The notes beneath the pieces were generated by a model. That model was not told the origin of the DNA. It made no database searches and was given only the letters and a program-made list of their open reading frames with translations. The translations under genes were made by a program, and so were the position numbers. From Poa pratensis (Eukaryota; Streptophyta; Magnoliopsida; Poales; Poaceae), in NCBI GenBank assembly GCA_947311845.1, contig CAMZMU010000041.1, positions 134,233,975 to 134,297,974 on the forward strand: DNA of 64,000 nucleotides. The letters run 5' to 3'. Positions 32,182-45,684 of this stretch are shown here, one piece after another. The first letter of the stretch is position 1, and each line of letters opens with the position of its first letter.

Positions 32182-33639
32182 TGATAACCCCCAAGAGCAA
32201 GGGATCACTATATCACCTCTCAATGTGGAAGTAAGGTATCGATCCGCAGGAGCAAGAAGGAAAAGTTATCTATTCCCTACAACTAAAGTGTCACAAGTTT
32301 TAGTTGATTATGCACTAAACAAGTTTAAGGAACAAGGTGGTTGATTTAATGGATGGAAGTTTGATGTAACAAGGCAAGAATGTGGAAGTGTCCCAATCCT
32401 CTTCAATGCAAGAGGACAAGACAAAGGTTTTCTAGGATGCTTGGAAATAAGGCCTAGGGATCATACTTTCACTAGTGGACACTCCCAACAATTGAATACA
32501 TAGATATTTCCTCTTCACTTTGCTACTCTGAACTATTCTCCTGTTGGATAGAAATACCAATCTACTGCGTAGGGCTACAAGAGCACACCTTAAAGTCTGA
32601 GTGAACAAACACCACAATATCATAGAACACCAAGACCATCGTGTAGGGCTACAAAAGCACACCTTAAAGTCTGTCTTCCACATCTAGGGAACCCCAAGGT
32701 CACTATAAGTGCCCCAAAATAGTACTAAACAAACACCATAATTTTATACTGACATCCAAGACAAAGAATAACTCATGGTAAGTATTTCTGTAACCTTTAG
32801 CCTAAGAGTCACACACGGTGCGCACACTGTCAACTTCACACCATGGGACAAAGGTGACTCCGGAAATTACATTAATAAAACCACTTGAGTAGCACAAACA
32901 ATGAAGGAGAAACATCCATGAATTCAATTAGATTACAAAGCTCATGATCACATAAAGATCACATCATGGGAGAGAGATATGAACCACATAGCTACCGGTA
33001 GAGCCCTCAGCCCGATGAAGAACTACTCCCTCCTCATCATGGGAGGTAGCAACGGCGATGAAGATGTTGATGATGAACACGCCGGAGGGGGTGGATCCCT
33101 CCGGAGGCGATTCCGGCGGCGTTTCCCCCCTCCGATCTTCTCCGGCGGTAGCCCTCTGTCTCTCTGTTTCGTGGTTTTTGTGTTTCTCCGCCGCCTCCTT
33201 TCGCGAAACACCAGGGACCTTTTTTATAGGCGTTTTTAGGTCAAGACGGAGTCGGTGGACAAAAAATCGACGGCCACGGAGCTCCGAGGTGGAAACGAGC
33301 TGGGCCCACGCGGCCATGTACTTTAGGCCGTGTGGGACCCTCCCATTTCCAGCCTGTTGGGCTTCTGGTCTTCAATTTAAGCCCATTGCGTTCGTCTCGA
33401 AAATTCTGAACCGTGCTCTTTGACCTTGCCCTTTTTGGAGTCCCGAAGCTCCAGGAAAGTCTGAAACACTAAAAAAGACGTTTTTCTGGAAAAACAGGGT
33501 TAATTCCAAATAAATGGGAAAACTATGAAGTATTCTCAAAATCATTATAAAACATTGATATAACACTTATATGATGCAAATATGATTGGAATATAAGCAA
33601 TTAAAGTGCAAAGTTCATGTATGCATTTTACATGCATCA
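32182..33639 (-). mobile_element. Solo LTR, Athila-type gypsy (Sabrina/WHAM-like), minus orientation
   Basis: Starts tgataaccccc and ends catgcatca on the plus strand, with TSD cctcc at 32177-32181 and 33640-33644. No internal domain is present. Element sense ends gaggtgatatagtgatc, then cttgggggttatca, which I remember from Triticeae Athila-lineage LTRs. A TATAAAA motif lies near 33220. Most likely left by recombination between two LTRs. Confidence 0.82.
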
Positions 33640-34570
33640 CCTCCTCATCTTCCCGAGCTCTCCTCCTCCCCGTACTCAACTCCGGCGAGCATGAGCAGAG
33701 CCTCCACGGCAAATGGCGAGCACTCAGCAAAATTCGGTGGCGGCGGCGGCGCTGGCTGCGGCCTCGGCGACCACGGCTGGATCTGGATCTATACCAGCGG
33801 CGGCGGTTCCCGCGAGCGCGCCGGTGACCTCTCCTGTCGCCACCGTGGCCACGGGTGAGGTTTCCTCTTCTTCCCCAACTCCGGCGGCGCCTACAGCATC
33901 TGCTCCGACCTTCCCGCTCCCATCTCTAGCGGCGACCAGCACTGAAGCTACGGCGGAAGCTGCCGCCGCCGACGACGATGCCAAGGATGTAGAGGAGACA
34001 GCGGACCTCGGCTCCAGGTATTGGCTGCCGTCAATTATGACGTCAGCCTATCTGAAGGAGCTGGAGGAAGGCGGCTACATACCGCCAAAGACGGAATGCT
34101 CCTGGAGGGTTCCAGGTGACGAGGCAGTCCCTGACCCGCAAGACGGCAAGCGCGTCATGTTGGCGTCGCACAGCCTCCGCGGTATGTCCTTGCCGCTTTC
34201 TGCCTTCTTCCTGGCGGTGCTTAGTTTTTATGGGCTGCAGCCGCACAATATAGCGCCCAACAGTATTTTAGTGCTAGCCGGCTTCCAGGCTTTGTGCGAA
34301 GGGTACTTAGGCATAGCTGCGTCCATAGAGCTATTCAAGTACTGATTCCTTTGCCACCGGCAAACCATACCAGGCGGCCATCTGGCAACTTGTGGTAGCG
34401 TCACCTTCAACTGCCGCCAACCCGACTGGTATCCAAAGATACCATACATTGAGTCGGTGAAGCACTGGACCAACACATTTTTCTACAGCAAGGACATCCT
34501 GACACCCGGCACAGCACAGGGGATGCCTGTTTTCATCAACGGTCCGCCAACCCACAAGGCCTGTTGGACG

Positions 34571-34575
34571 GCAAA
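34571..34575. repeat. TSD gcaaa of the solo LTR (second copy 35181-35185)
   Basis: Exact 5-bp flanking repeat; removing one copy and the LTR restores the antisense gene reading frame (AAG GTG). Confidence 0.9.
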
Positions 34576-35180
34576 TGTCGTGGGGTAGATAACATGGCAG
34601 ATGCTACTTTGGGGTAGCTTGAGTTTTTGGGTAAGGCGACACTGGCGTCTGGGAGATTGTTTAGCATTGCAAGGGACACAGAATTACCCAGGTTCGGCCT
34701 CTCCATTGGAGATAAAGACCTACTTCCTGCTATCTTATTATTAATCATGGTCTCGATCTCGATAATCCGGCTACAACAACAGAGCCGGATCTTGATCTAG
34801 GTTACAAATCTTGTGTGTCTCTCGATGGTTCTCTCGCCTAAGGCTTGGGGATTATGAAAGTCTTGCTAGCTATGGCCCAGGGGCCGGTTTATATAGATAC
34901 CGGGCCCTCTGACCGCGTACACAATAGAGCCGGGTTCTACCCGAACTCCAAGTCCCATCCTAGCTCCTTTATTCTTCGTGCATTCCAAGTCTTGAACCGC
35001 CTCTCGAACCGCCTCTTGTACCTTCCAGAATGTCACCTTCCTTAGCCGGGTCACCGCCAAGATGCCGGCCCAGAAACATAACCCGGCCCGTGCTGAGGGC
35101 TAACTGGCCTGACCGGGCCTCCTTCCTGGCGGGTCACGTTTCCCTCTTCATGGGCCTACCGGGTTATTATCCCTCCATCA
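34576..35180 (-). mobile_element. Solo LTR of the Gypsy-C family
   Basis: Plus strand tgtcgtggggtagataac to ttattatccctccatca; reverse complement aligns along its length with the Gypsy-C LTR at 60987-61582 (for example ggataataacccggtagg and the tatataaac box). Bounded by TSD gcaaa. It sits in exon 1 of the antisense gene. Confidence 0.9.
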
Positions 35181-37015
35181 GCAAAGGTGCCGCTTAGCAG
35201 CTTGTCGGCTGAGCTTCGAATTGCCGTTAGGCGGATCAAATTCTTGACGAAGACGATGATGGCTCCGCAACTTGACGGAGTTGACACCGTCATCTACTGG
35301 GTGTCGAGGAAGATAATGCCACTCCGCCATCGCCCACTGAAGATGTGCGAGTACAAGGCGGATGACGCCGGCAACGGCATCCTTGACCAAGATGCACTAG
35401 AGTATCGGCTCAGAGAGCTTGTGAAGCCTCTGTCGGTGAAGGCGGCTGAAGGCGTCGCCATGTTCACCCATGACAACCCAGCCCCAGTGGTAAGCCAGAG
35501 CTACTTTGTCATTTCCTTGTCATCTTTGTCCACTGGGTACTGAATCAACGTTCTGTCTTGTTTCCTTTTCAGCTGCAAACCTTGGGGGAGGAAGACTTGG
35601 CTCCTAACTGGTACGACACCGGTGCCAGCAAGTCGAAGAAGCGCAAGATGAGCAGCTCCACCAAAGATTTGGAGAAGAGGAAGAAAGCGGCCACCTCCGC
35701 TGATGCAGAGGATGAGACCTTGGGGAATGTCCCATTCAAGCGGTAGGCAAGCTTTTGCTTTCCCTGACTTAGTCATTTTGATATAAGTTTGTACTGACAA
35801 ATTTGCATTCTTCTGCCTACAGGGGCAAGCCTGCGATGCCCAAGCTCCGCGCCAACTTGAAGATTTCTGCCGGTAGAGGCAAGCCACCACGTTCTTCTCC
35901 AGCCGCTGCGCCGACAACGCCCATAGTTGGCGTTCCCGTGGTTCTATGCCAGGGAACGTACACAGCTCCTGGTACCGCAGAGGCGGCTACAGAGAAGATG
36001 GCGGGCAAAAAATCAGTTGCCGGACCTACTTTTTCCAAGACGGCTGAAGCTTCGGCTAATGATGCCGCTCGATTTATTGCCATGAAGCAAGAGATGGATG
36101 ACAAGATGGCGGCTGACCATGGCGGATCATCCTCCCATCCGAGCTCCCAATCTGGCAAAGGGTTGCAAGAACCTAGGCAAACGCTAAGGACCATGCGCGA
36201 AGGTACCCAAAAATGGTACGCGCACATGGATGAGCTCCACGAGACCCTGCACGGACAACTTGAGGTAATGTAGCCTATAGTCCCAGCCCCCGAGCACTTT
36301 GTCGGCTGAAAAACTTTTAGCCGGCAAAGTGGTTTCGTTGACTATATAGTGCTAACCACAACGTTGTTTTCATGCATGCAGGCCGTTCTTGCTTCCAACC
36401 TTGAGCTGTTCCGTGCTCAAGAGAAGAAAAACAAAGAATGCCAGCAACTACAGTAGGACGTGGAGATGAAGGACGCCCAGATTGCGAGCTTGGAAGAAGC
36501 TCGCAAAAAGGATGAAGGTGACAAAGTTTTCTTTGCCTTCTTTTCGTCCGACTTCTTTTTGCTTTTCCGACAAGTATTTTAGTCGTCTTTCTTTTGATTT
36601 GTAGAATTACTAAACACTGCGCAAGATATTCTCAAGAACTGCACTGACATGCAAGCTTTGATGAACGAAGCTGCAGATCTTGCTGGGTTGGTGGCAAAGC
36701 TGAAGGCGGATCATGCCAAGGAGCTGGATGAGCGGGAGCTGGCCCATGCCGCCGAGGTTAGCAAGTTGACGGGACAACTTGAAGCCATGAGCAACAACCT
36801 CGACCAGGTGAACAAGAATGCCAAAGCGCAGCAGGAACAACTGTCACAGGCAGTCCAGCTGGCCCAGGAAACACTAGAAAACCATCTAGACGAGGTCAAC
36901 GCCATCCATGAGCATGTCTTGGGTACGTCTCTAACCCTTCATCCTTCTTTGATACTTTCCACTCTTGAAATTTGAAGCTGCAGTGTGTAACTATTTGTAT
37001 TTGTGCAGTGCCGGC

Positions 37016-40000
37016 TGTGAGGACCCCGGATTAATTATCCGAGATACTCGTTATGTTTCCTGCAACAGTCCCATGATCAGTGTGCTGTTGCACATAACTT
37101 GAGTTGGTATCACAGAACACCCACAAATACCGAATAATTATACTTACGTGCTTGAAGTGATCAGCTTCAATAAGGTACTTGCAGCGGAATCACCAAATCA
37201 ACGTGGAGCCCAAGTCATTCGCCTTTACCCTACAGGCAGCTGACTGGGAAGCGCCCTAGTTCGCAAAGACGTCAGTGAACTCCTCCTCGTCGAACTGCTC
37301 TTCTCTGGAATCTGGCTAAGACAATAGCCAGGGACGAAACCAATATGAGTACATTTGATTGTACTCGCAAACTACCCCAACAGGAACATGCACTAATTTT
37401 TTTTTTTTTTTTTTTTTTTTCAAGACTTTTATTTTTAGGGGAAACCTTCCCCAAATCTTTCAAAAGGAGAAGAGTAGATTTTTAATCCTGTTAAAAACAA
37501 AACCTTTTGGAAAGTAGTTTTCTTAATATCTTTGTTTAAAAAGGGTAAGAAATCTTTTTAAATCTTTTTCCCGAAAAATACACCTTCTTTTGAAAAGGGT
37601 AAGAAACCTCTTTTAAAACCTTTTTCCTCGAAAAACAACTTCTTGTCCTGATTCCAAGCCCGTCGCTACCTCGAACCAACTCATTGGTACAGGTACGAAA
37701 TAACCTTTCCAGCCAACTTCCTTCCAAAACTCAACACCTTTCTCAAAACTTGCACATGGTCTTAGGACAGCCTTCCAACTGTCCGTATCCGAGGACTCGG
37801 CTATTCGAATAGTTTTACCCTCTGCAGAGGTAGTACGCTTTTCCCACACCCATCCGGTCACTCATCGTGTCAGCCACGTCCCGCCATACCAGAGGTATGC
37901 GAAGTTGAGATCCCGGCCATAGCCTGTCCTTTGCTCATGCTAGTATAGGACCCTGCCGCTACGACACTTTCCATCGACACTCAAATCCTCAGAAACTAAG
38001 TGTGAGGACTCGTAGTTCTGCCCGGCGGACCCAAGGGAGCCCTTCAATCCTCTTCCTCCAAGTACGTCCATACCGGCTTCCGGTAGACCAACATTGAAGA
38101 GGACCCAGGTCAGGGGGTAGGTCCTCAGACCATCCCCTCATGGAACGAGGTTATCCTCGTTGTTGAGGCATCCAGTACTAACACGAGCAAATTATATGAC
38201 TACGCCCTTGCCCATATGTGGGTAAGTGTGGTCGCACAGGATAATGGTTGGTCGTCATAGTGCTAGGACACAATGTGCATTTTTCTCAAAAACAACACCA
38301 ACCTTCTTCAACTGAGCACCGACCTTCCGGCAGGTCTATCCAAGTATTTTTAAAAGAGAGTTTCGAGAAAACATTGTTTTTCCCATCCTATAGTTTTAAA
38401 TAACTACCTTATACTTCTATATAAGGTGGCAAAATAGTTTTTCATAAACCCTTTTAAAAAGGTTTTCACAATCATTTCTAATTTTTCAGAGCAAAAATAC
38501 TTTTAATCAAAACTTGGGTGGTTTGTAATCCCACCAAAAGATTTTCATAGAAGGCTTTGGAGTAAAACAAGTTCATTTAGAAATCATTGTATACCGCTAA
38601 CACCTCTATATCGGGTGCCTCAACAATATACTTGTAATTTTGGAAAAAGGGTTTTCAAAATCATCGCTTTCGTGGCAGACACCACAGAAATCATTTATGC
38701 TCTTTATAAGTAAAACAGGTAAATCAAAATAGATGTATATAGATGCAAGCTCAGTGGAGTAGCTTGCCTGCTTTCCAGCATGAAGTCTCTGGACTTCTCC
38801 TCACAGATCAAAGAATTAAACTCCGATTCTTCTCTCGTAAATCCTTTCCAAGGATCACCCCGGTGGCGTTTACATCTAGCGTCGCAAAAAGGAAAGAACA
38901 CAATCAACATCCAGTAGAACCCTCCGACAACAACCATCAAGCAATACTAACAAACAACAATCAAGAGAGAAGAATGTTATTTAACAAACAAGTTTGGAAA
39001 TCACCCCACTACTCATGCTTATAAGGATATGGTTAAAGTTGTGATTAAGCATCTTTATCTAAATAGGAAATACTTCAGACAAAAGTTATCTGTAAACCAA
39101 AATATCTCACCAAGTGAAGGTGAAGACACTAACATGAACAGGCAATACCTACAACTACTAAACTACTCAATCAAGCATCACTACAACTCTCAAGCATCAC
39201 ACACAGCTACTGCACACACAAAGCAACACAATTTGATTTCAATTTAATTGAATTGACTATTATTTAATTAGGCCTTAAATAAGGCAGAAATTAGTGGTGC
39301 ATGTTTAATTGCATAACTTGGGTTCTGTTGGTCACAAAAATACAAACTAAATTCCTACAGAAAGCTACTGAAGTGTAGAAGACCACACAATTGGGTTTGA
39401 TTCACTTAGAGTTATTAAACTCCCTACATAATTGTTTTAGTCCAGAAAGGTTTTCTGACATTCAATCAAATGCTAACTAATTAATAAGGGTTAATTAATT
39501 CCACCAAAATTAGGGGAGCTAAGTAATGACAGTACCAATCTAACAAAATTGGATTGGTATCCTTTGGACTAATTGAGGATCAGAAACCAACAAGTTTAGA
39601 ATTTAAACCTTCTATGGTATTTTAAATATTGTATTTCTAATGTTAATTTAAATGAGATGAAACCACTTCAGTGAGTTAAAGAATTTCATAAGCTTTACAG
39701 AACCTTTGAGTTGGATTTATTTGGACACATGAATCTCGAGATATGGAATTATCTAGTGTTAAAGATACTTTTTATAAGTTTTATTCTAGCTAACATTTTA
39801 AAATGTAATCACACAAAACTAATTTAACAACAAGATAGACAAGCAAAACACTCACTAACAGTACTAACATAATTTAACATGTCAAAGATCAGTAACACCC
39901 AAGTGGCAATACCAAAACAATCAACAATAAACACAACCCACAATTTCATAATTTAAAACATTAAATCTAATTCTTGTTTATTAGTGGCAGAACATCATTT

Positions 40001-42697
40001 TTACTAAAAATTACACCTAGAGAGTTCTGTCAATCAAACAACCATGCAAACTTGGGTTTGTGTTCTCTGTTGCTATTAGAAACTACTCCAAGTGAGTTTG
40101 ATCCAAAAAGTTATTTACATAATTTAATAAAAATGCACAAAGTGCTTGCTGGCCTAAACTAGAAGTGCATGCAACTTTTGTTCTAAACATTCAAAACATA
40201 TGAGACCAATTTCTACTGAAAGGTACTGTGAAGAGCTTTCTAAAACCATTGGATTGACACATCTTAGATCAACACAAATTAAGTTATGGACAAAACACTG
40301 ATTTTGACCAATCATAGCACAGCATTTTTCAAAGACACACAAATCAATATTTTTCAGATCTGTAAGTTGCACACGTCTCTAAACTTATAACATTACTATT
40401 GTGATTTTTGGTTTGGCCAGATTCAAACTAAAACTATTTCAAATGGATTTAAACTAAAGGTCCAGAAATATATCTACCAGGAAATAAATAAACAACCTAA
40501 AAAAAAAGTTAGCGGGCTGGATCTGCTGGATCAGGGCTGTGCAGCGCAGGGAGTGGCCCATCTCGCGGCCCACGAGCGCGAGCGAAGGGGTACGGGCCAG
40601 CCTCTTCTTCCTCGACACGAACAGAGGGACGACGGCGAGCTGGAGCTCCGGCGAGGACGGCGTCGGCGACCTGGGGCTTCCTGGGAGAGGATAAGAGATA
40701 CATGAAAGCGAGCGGAGCAAAAGAAACTCGGAGATGCAAAAATGGCAGGGAGAGGTGGACTGTGGCGATCTCGAGTTTGCTCGACATCCCGTGGCCGGAG
40801 AAGGAGAAAGGTGAGGACGGTCTGCTCGATTGGCAGCTTCCGGGCTCGATTCCTCGGACGAGCATGGAGAGGACGACGCGTAGAGTCCGATGGTGGTCTT
40901 CGATTTGTGTGGGACGGCTTGCATCGACGGCGAGGCGTGACGGCCAGCTTCGGCCGTGGTTCAATGCGGAGGAAGAAAAGAGAGCGAGAGGGAGTGGGGG
41001 AAATGAGGATGGGGAGCAGAGAAGCGGCTTGGCGTGCTTCTTATCTTCTCCTCCAGGGCGAGGCGTAGAGGAGCGGGGTTCTTGCGGCGTTGACATGGCA
41101 CGGGGACACGGCGACGACGGCGTGAGCAACACGGCGCCCGTGCCGTGCTGCATCGCTGCAACAGGGGTGATGGGGGGGGCAAGGGAGAGCAGAGGTGAGT
41201 GGCGTGGAGGCTTCAGCTTCTCCTCCGCAGCGGCAAGGAGGGAGGGGGCCACGGTGGACGGCGACCACGGCACGCCGGCGTGAGGAGCACGGCGCCAGTG
41301 CCGTGCAGCGTGGCTGCTGCAGGAAGTCAAAGCAGAATTTGCAAAACGCCCCTTGACAAATAGATTTCCCTCACAGATAGGTCCTTCTTCCTATTTCTTT
41401 TTAATTCCTTTTCAAAACCAGTAGGGTTTCTGGGATTTAATTGAGGCCTTTATACATTTTTAAAAATTCTGAAAATATTTGGGTAGCCTCCCATATACAT
41501 GTAGAGGCTCCACAAAAATTGGTTTTTGAAAATAAAATGTTTTTCTCCATTTTTGTTCATAGGGTTCTAAATAAATCATTTTTGGAAATTAATAATTTGA
41601 TACTCCTTTAATATTTAAAACCAGAGATAAAATAGTTTGTAGAACCTTTGGAGCTTTCTTGAAAAATAAGATACTTCAAATAAGTTTTGTGTTCATAGAG
41701 AAAACATTTGTTTGAGGAAATAGAGAAATTGGGAGGGAAAATTAATGACCTTCATTTCCTTTTTTTTTTTTTTTGTAAATGAAAAGAGGGGTTTGTTTTA
41801 AATCGAAAAGTAGGTTTACTTGAGAGGGAGTGATATGAAGTGGGGATGATTATTAGTTCACCTCACTCCTGGAATTTTGATAAAGAAAATATAATTGTTT
41901 TCAGAGAATAGAGGAATAGATAGAGAGGAAATTTTTAATAGGATCATTTCTTGTAACCAAGATTTGATTTGAGGGTTACCTGAGGAATCATCCTCACAAG
42001 CAAACAACCAAACCAAGATCAGCATCACAACAACATTAACAACACACAATATCAACCACACAACTCAATTCATACAAATTAATCATGCCACACTTTTCAT
42101 GATCAACAATACTACCTTAAAAATGATCATACTTAATTATGACAAGATGAAGTTTAGGAAATGGCTCAACTCATAATTGAATAGTTTTTCAAAAGATTTG
42201 AGAATGGAAATATGTGGGGTAATATATTTCCCACTAGAATTTCTTTTAAACAGAGTTGAAACCTTGGGGTTCATAAAGATTGGAATTTTGAAAAGTCAAG
42301 GTTGAGGAAAGGATAGGAGATCACAGAGAGTTCTCCATATTTTATAAACATGAAAGTGTTGAAAATACTTTTACTGTCTCAAAATAAAGGGCATTTTATT
42401 TGTTGCTAGAACCAAGTCATTTTTGAAATAAACTTTTGGCAATCATAAGAATGGGAAAGGCATATGGAATATTTTCTTGTCATAACATGGTCACCAGTGT
42501 TGAAAATATATTTTTACTTAGGTTGAGTTCTTAGGTTGACATTTACTAGTCAAACAATCACAAGCATTCAAGTCACACAAGGTCAAACAGAACAATTTTA
42601 AAAGGAAACACAATCATTTGTGAAATAATTCAAAAAGTTTTTGTTGGTTCTGAATTTTGGGTCTTATTTACTCTTATTATAGATTTGGGATGTTACA
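37016..42697 (-). repeat. LARD 3' LTR (left copy)
   Basis: Plus strand begins tgtgaggaccccgg and ends tgggatgttaca. Includes a 24-nt T run at 37397-37420, and a GC-rich island at about 40520-41310 in otherwise AT-rich sequence. Confidence 0.93.
40520..41310 (-). other. GC-rich island within the LARD LTR (copy at about 49188-49978)
   Basis: Both strands stay open here (273 codons minus, 193 codons plus) because of GC richness; neither protein is recognisable. In element sense the module gcacggcac-ggcgccgtg recurs about 150 bp apart, suggesting a diverged tandem duplication. It may be the transcribed leader (R/U5) of the LTR. Confidence 0.5.
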
Positions 42698-42715
42698 GAT
42701 CCTTCCCCCCTTAAA
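42698..42715 (-). promoter_or_regulatory. LARD polypurine tract
   Basis: Element sense tttaaggggggaaggatc directly precedes the 3' LTR; preceded by ctcgaggacgag, a context I associate with chromovirus-type gypsy elements. Confidence 0.75.
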
Positions 42716-45667
42716 ATAAATCTCGTCCTCGAGATTTGCCCGGGGGTACAGGGGAGTATGAGGGCACGGGTTTTGGGCTGAAGATTCTTCCGAGGTCGTT
42801 CTTCTTTCAATAAGGTCGCTAAGTGAGATCTTAACAACTCGATGTTGCGAGGCCTCCTATTGGTTGGTTGTATAAGAATGTGGGTGTCTTCTTTGACATC
42901 AAATTGCCTTAGTCACACAAGAAGAATTTGGTAACAAGGTAGCTAGTCTTGTCACCAAATCACTTTTCATACTCCAGAGGCTGAGATGTACTGAATTATC
43001 TGATGTTCCGATTGTTTGTGTATGACACTCCATTATTTGAGCATACAAAAGTGAGTCGCTAACAAGTTCATGAGGCTTGTTACCAATTACTTCTATATAA
43101 CCCGAACATTGGAGGATCACACCATTTCTAGAGAGGTTAAGAATAGTAGGTTCTGATATAGGAGTCTCCAAATACTCAATGATAGTCTGGTACACTTCTT
43201 CTTTGGTTCCGGGTCTTCACACAGCTTCGCAGGGGTCTTCATACAGCTTCGAAGGTGGCTTCACACATAAGTCAGAGTGCACCGGAAAGGTTAGGGCCTC
43301 CGGGAAAACTTTGTGGTTGAGGGCTCATGTTAGTTTTCAAGGGAGTTGGGTGCCATACCCTAAACATCACACCTATTATACCTAAGATCTTTAAACGACC
43401 AACTTTACATAGGTCTCTAACTCTCGATTTCTTCAAAATACCATTCCAATATCTCTGGTAAGGCAACTACTACCAACCAAATAATTTGAAACATGGTCCT
43501 GCCCAAGTTTAAATTATTAATCCGCCCTCATCTTCTTTGGGCATAAACTCTTTATCATGGTATATCTCAATCTATCGGGTACCCATCAAATCCTTTTAGG
43601 CATATTCTTCCCATTGCCTTTTTATCACAAAATCATTATGCTCCACCCATTATTTCCTTATTGATTTTTCTCTCCAGATAGGCATACCTCATAATATCTG
43701 ACTCCTTCAGATGGTCATTTTCCCACGACCATATCATCAAAGCTACATAAAACATCCAACAATCATGTGATCATATCATCCTGAATTGACCCACTTTCTA
43801 ACCAAATTCAGATTTTATCTCAACACTTTTGGGCCTTGATCTCTTAATAAATGATCTTTCCAAAAACAATCCAAACAGAGCGTGACAAGCTCTGAAAACT
43901 TCTGGCACCTAGAATGTCTGGCTACTAGACCAAGTCATATTGACTCCTAGAATCCGATAAGCATTCATTTATCCTCCACTAATTATTTCTTGCATACAAC
44001 GATCTACTCATTGGCTAACTCATCCTTGATCACTTCCCATAATTCCATAAGAGTTTATTGCAAGGGTCATTTGCGCCAAGAATCACCCTAGACATTTCCA
44101 CACCGGAGTATTTTTCTTAATCTACTTGCTTCTAACCAATCCAATTATCCTTTTATCAGCAAGTGCTTCCTAAAAATCCAAGAACTTTCACCTTTATTTC
44201 TAAACCTTAAATCAAGGGTCACATCTTCTAGCTCCAGATAACCACCAATGGTTGGGGACCACAACTGGTTAGCCCCAAAGCATAATTCAGATATATCATT
44301 TGTCCAAATCCAATTAATTTATCGATCCACTCCAAGTTTTCACTTCTATTCTAAACCCCAAATTTTTTTTTTTTGATATTACCAATATCATCCAACAAGT
44401 TCTGATCTCCTCAACTAGATTCTTAAGGGACCCTTTTAACTAATAATCTCATAGTTCAACACTTGTATATCCCCCTAAAGTTCTCCTTTCTACCAAATAG
44501 TTTTGAGTCGTCCTATGGCACCTATTTCCTTTGTCTAGAAAAAGCAGTTAGTAGCTTTGCAAAACTTGGTTAGATGAGAGATTTAAAGTTAGATAAATTA
44601 TGTTAGTTATGTTAGCTTTCATAATCTTTTGTTAGTCTGACAGAATCCAACTAGTGTCATCGAACGTCGGGTCTTGAATCTTCATCCTTCTCGATAGCTT
44701 GATGTGGTTGCTCAAAACGACGTATGAAGGCCGCTATCCGTCTTGCAGAAGGTCGTAGAGTCTTGGGCCTCAAGGTTGAAGTAGAGAGTATTCGGTATCT
44801 TGTTCCTCTTACTAGGTCAAAATTTTCTGGAGGGTTTTCTAGGTCGGACTTTTGAAAGGATACAAAACCTCAGGCTATTTGGTTAAAGATCGGGGGTCTT
44901 TTGGTATCTTGAGGAACTGTCAGTTCTGTTTGGGAGATGATTTAGATAAGAGGGAAGAATATTTTAGAAAGCTTTTCCTTGGCGGGTTTACATCCGTAAC
45001 AAGGTGCACTTAGGTGGCAAAAAGGAAACTAAACTTTTCCTTTTTGTAAAACTACGTTTTTCCACCTCACAAACAACACACAAGCAGAGTACACACAAGC
45101 AAGGTGCACACAAGGTACGTCTAGTACCAACGGATGTCTAGTACGCGTGGTAATAGGGGTGAAACAACCAAGGTTCCTATCATATGTTTTTCCTATGGGT
45201 CTTGGTTAAACAGGGGTGCTGAAATCCTCATTTCGTCGCCTTAGTCTTCAGCTGGAAAAACTGAGATTGTCGAAGTAGCAACTTGAGTAGAATTGCTGAG
45301 GCTGAGCTGAGGTCTTCGGAGGTCTCTTGCTTTGTTGGTGTCGACGATCTTGGCATTTGCATATCAACCACCTTGATGTTGAATGTTGAGTATTTGCGAT
45401 GGAAGCTTCTTCTTGTAGGTGCTAGCTAATTAGGTCTCCATTGGACATCGTCAAGTATTTTGAACAGGTAAGAGGGAGTAGAGAAATCCTTGGTAAATTT
45501 TAAAATAGAAAGGTAAGTCTCAGAAATTAATTGAGAAGGCGAGAAGAGCGGGAGTCATTTTTGGACTTCCCTAAATAAGGATATATTTTTGGTGTTAACA
45601 TATTTTTAACAAAATATTCTCTTCCTAACTAACGTCCATGCTAACTAAGGTCTGTTACAGTCAGGAT
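42716..45667 (-). other. LARD internal domain, noncoding
   Basis: About 3 kb without an ORF above 98 codons and without any gag, protease, RT or integrase motif on either strand. Expected for a LARD, where only packaging and priming signals are kept. Confidence 0.75.
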
Positions 45668-45681
45668 GGCTCTGATACCAA
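45668..45681 (-). promoter_or_regulatory. LARD primer-binding site
   Basis: Element sense TTGGTATCAGAGCC, initiator tRNA-Met type, three bases from the 5' LTR. Confidence 0.88.
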
Positions 45682-45684
45682 GTC

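Noticed and set aside
40509..41330. 273-codon minus ORF (and copy at 49177-49998) and the 193-codon plus ORF as genes
   Set aside because: Both strands are open in a GC-rich LTR island, the proteins are low complexity, and the sequence is duplicated because it is part of the LTR pair.
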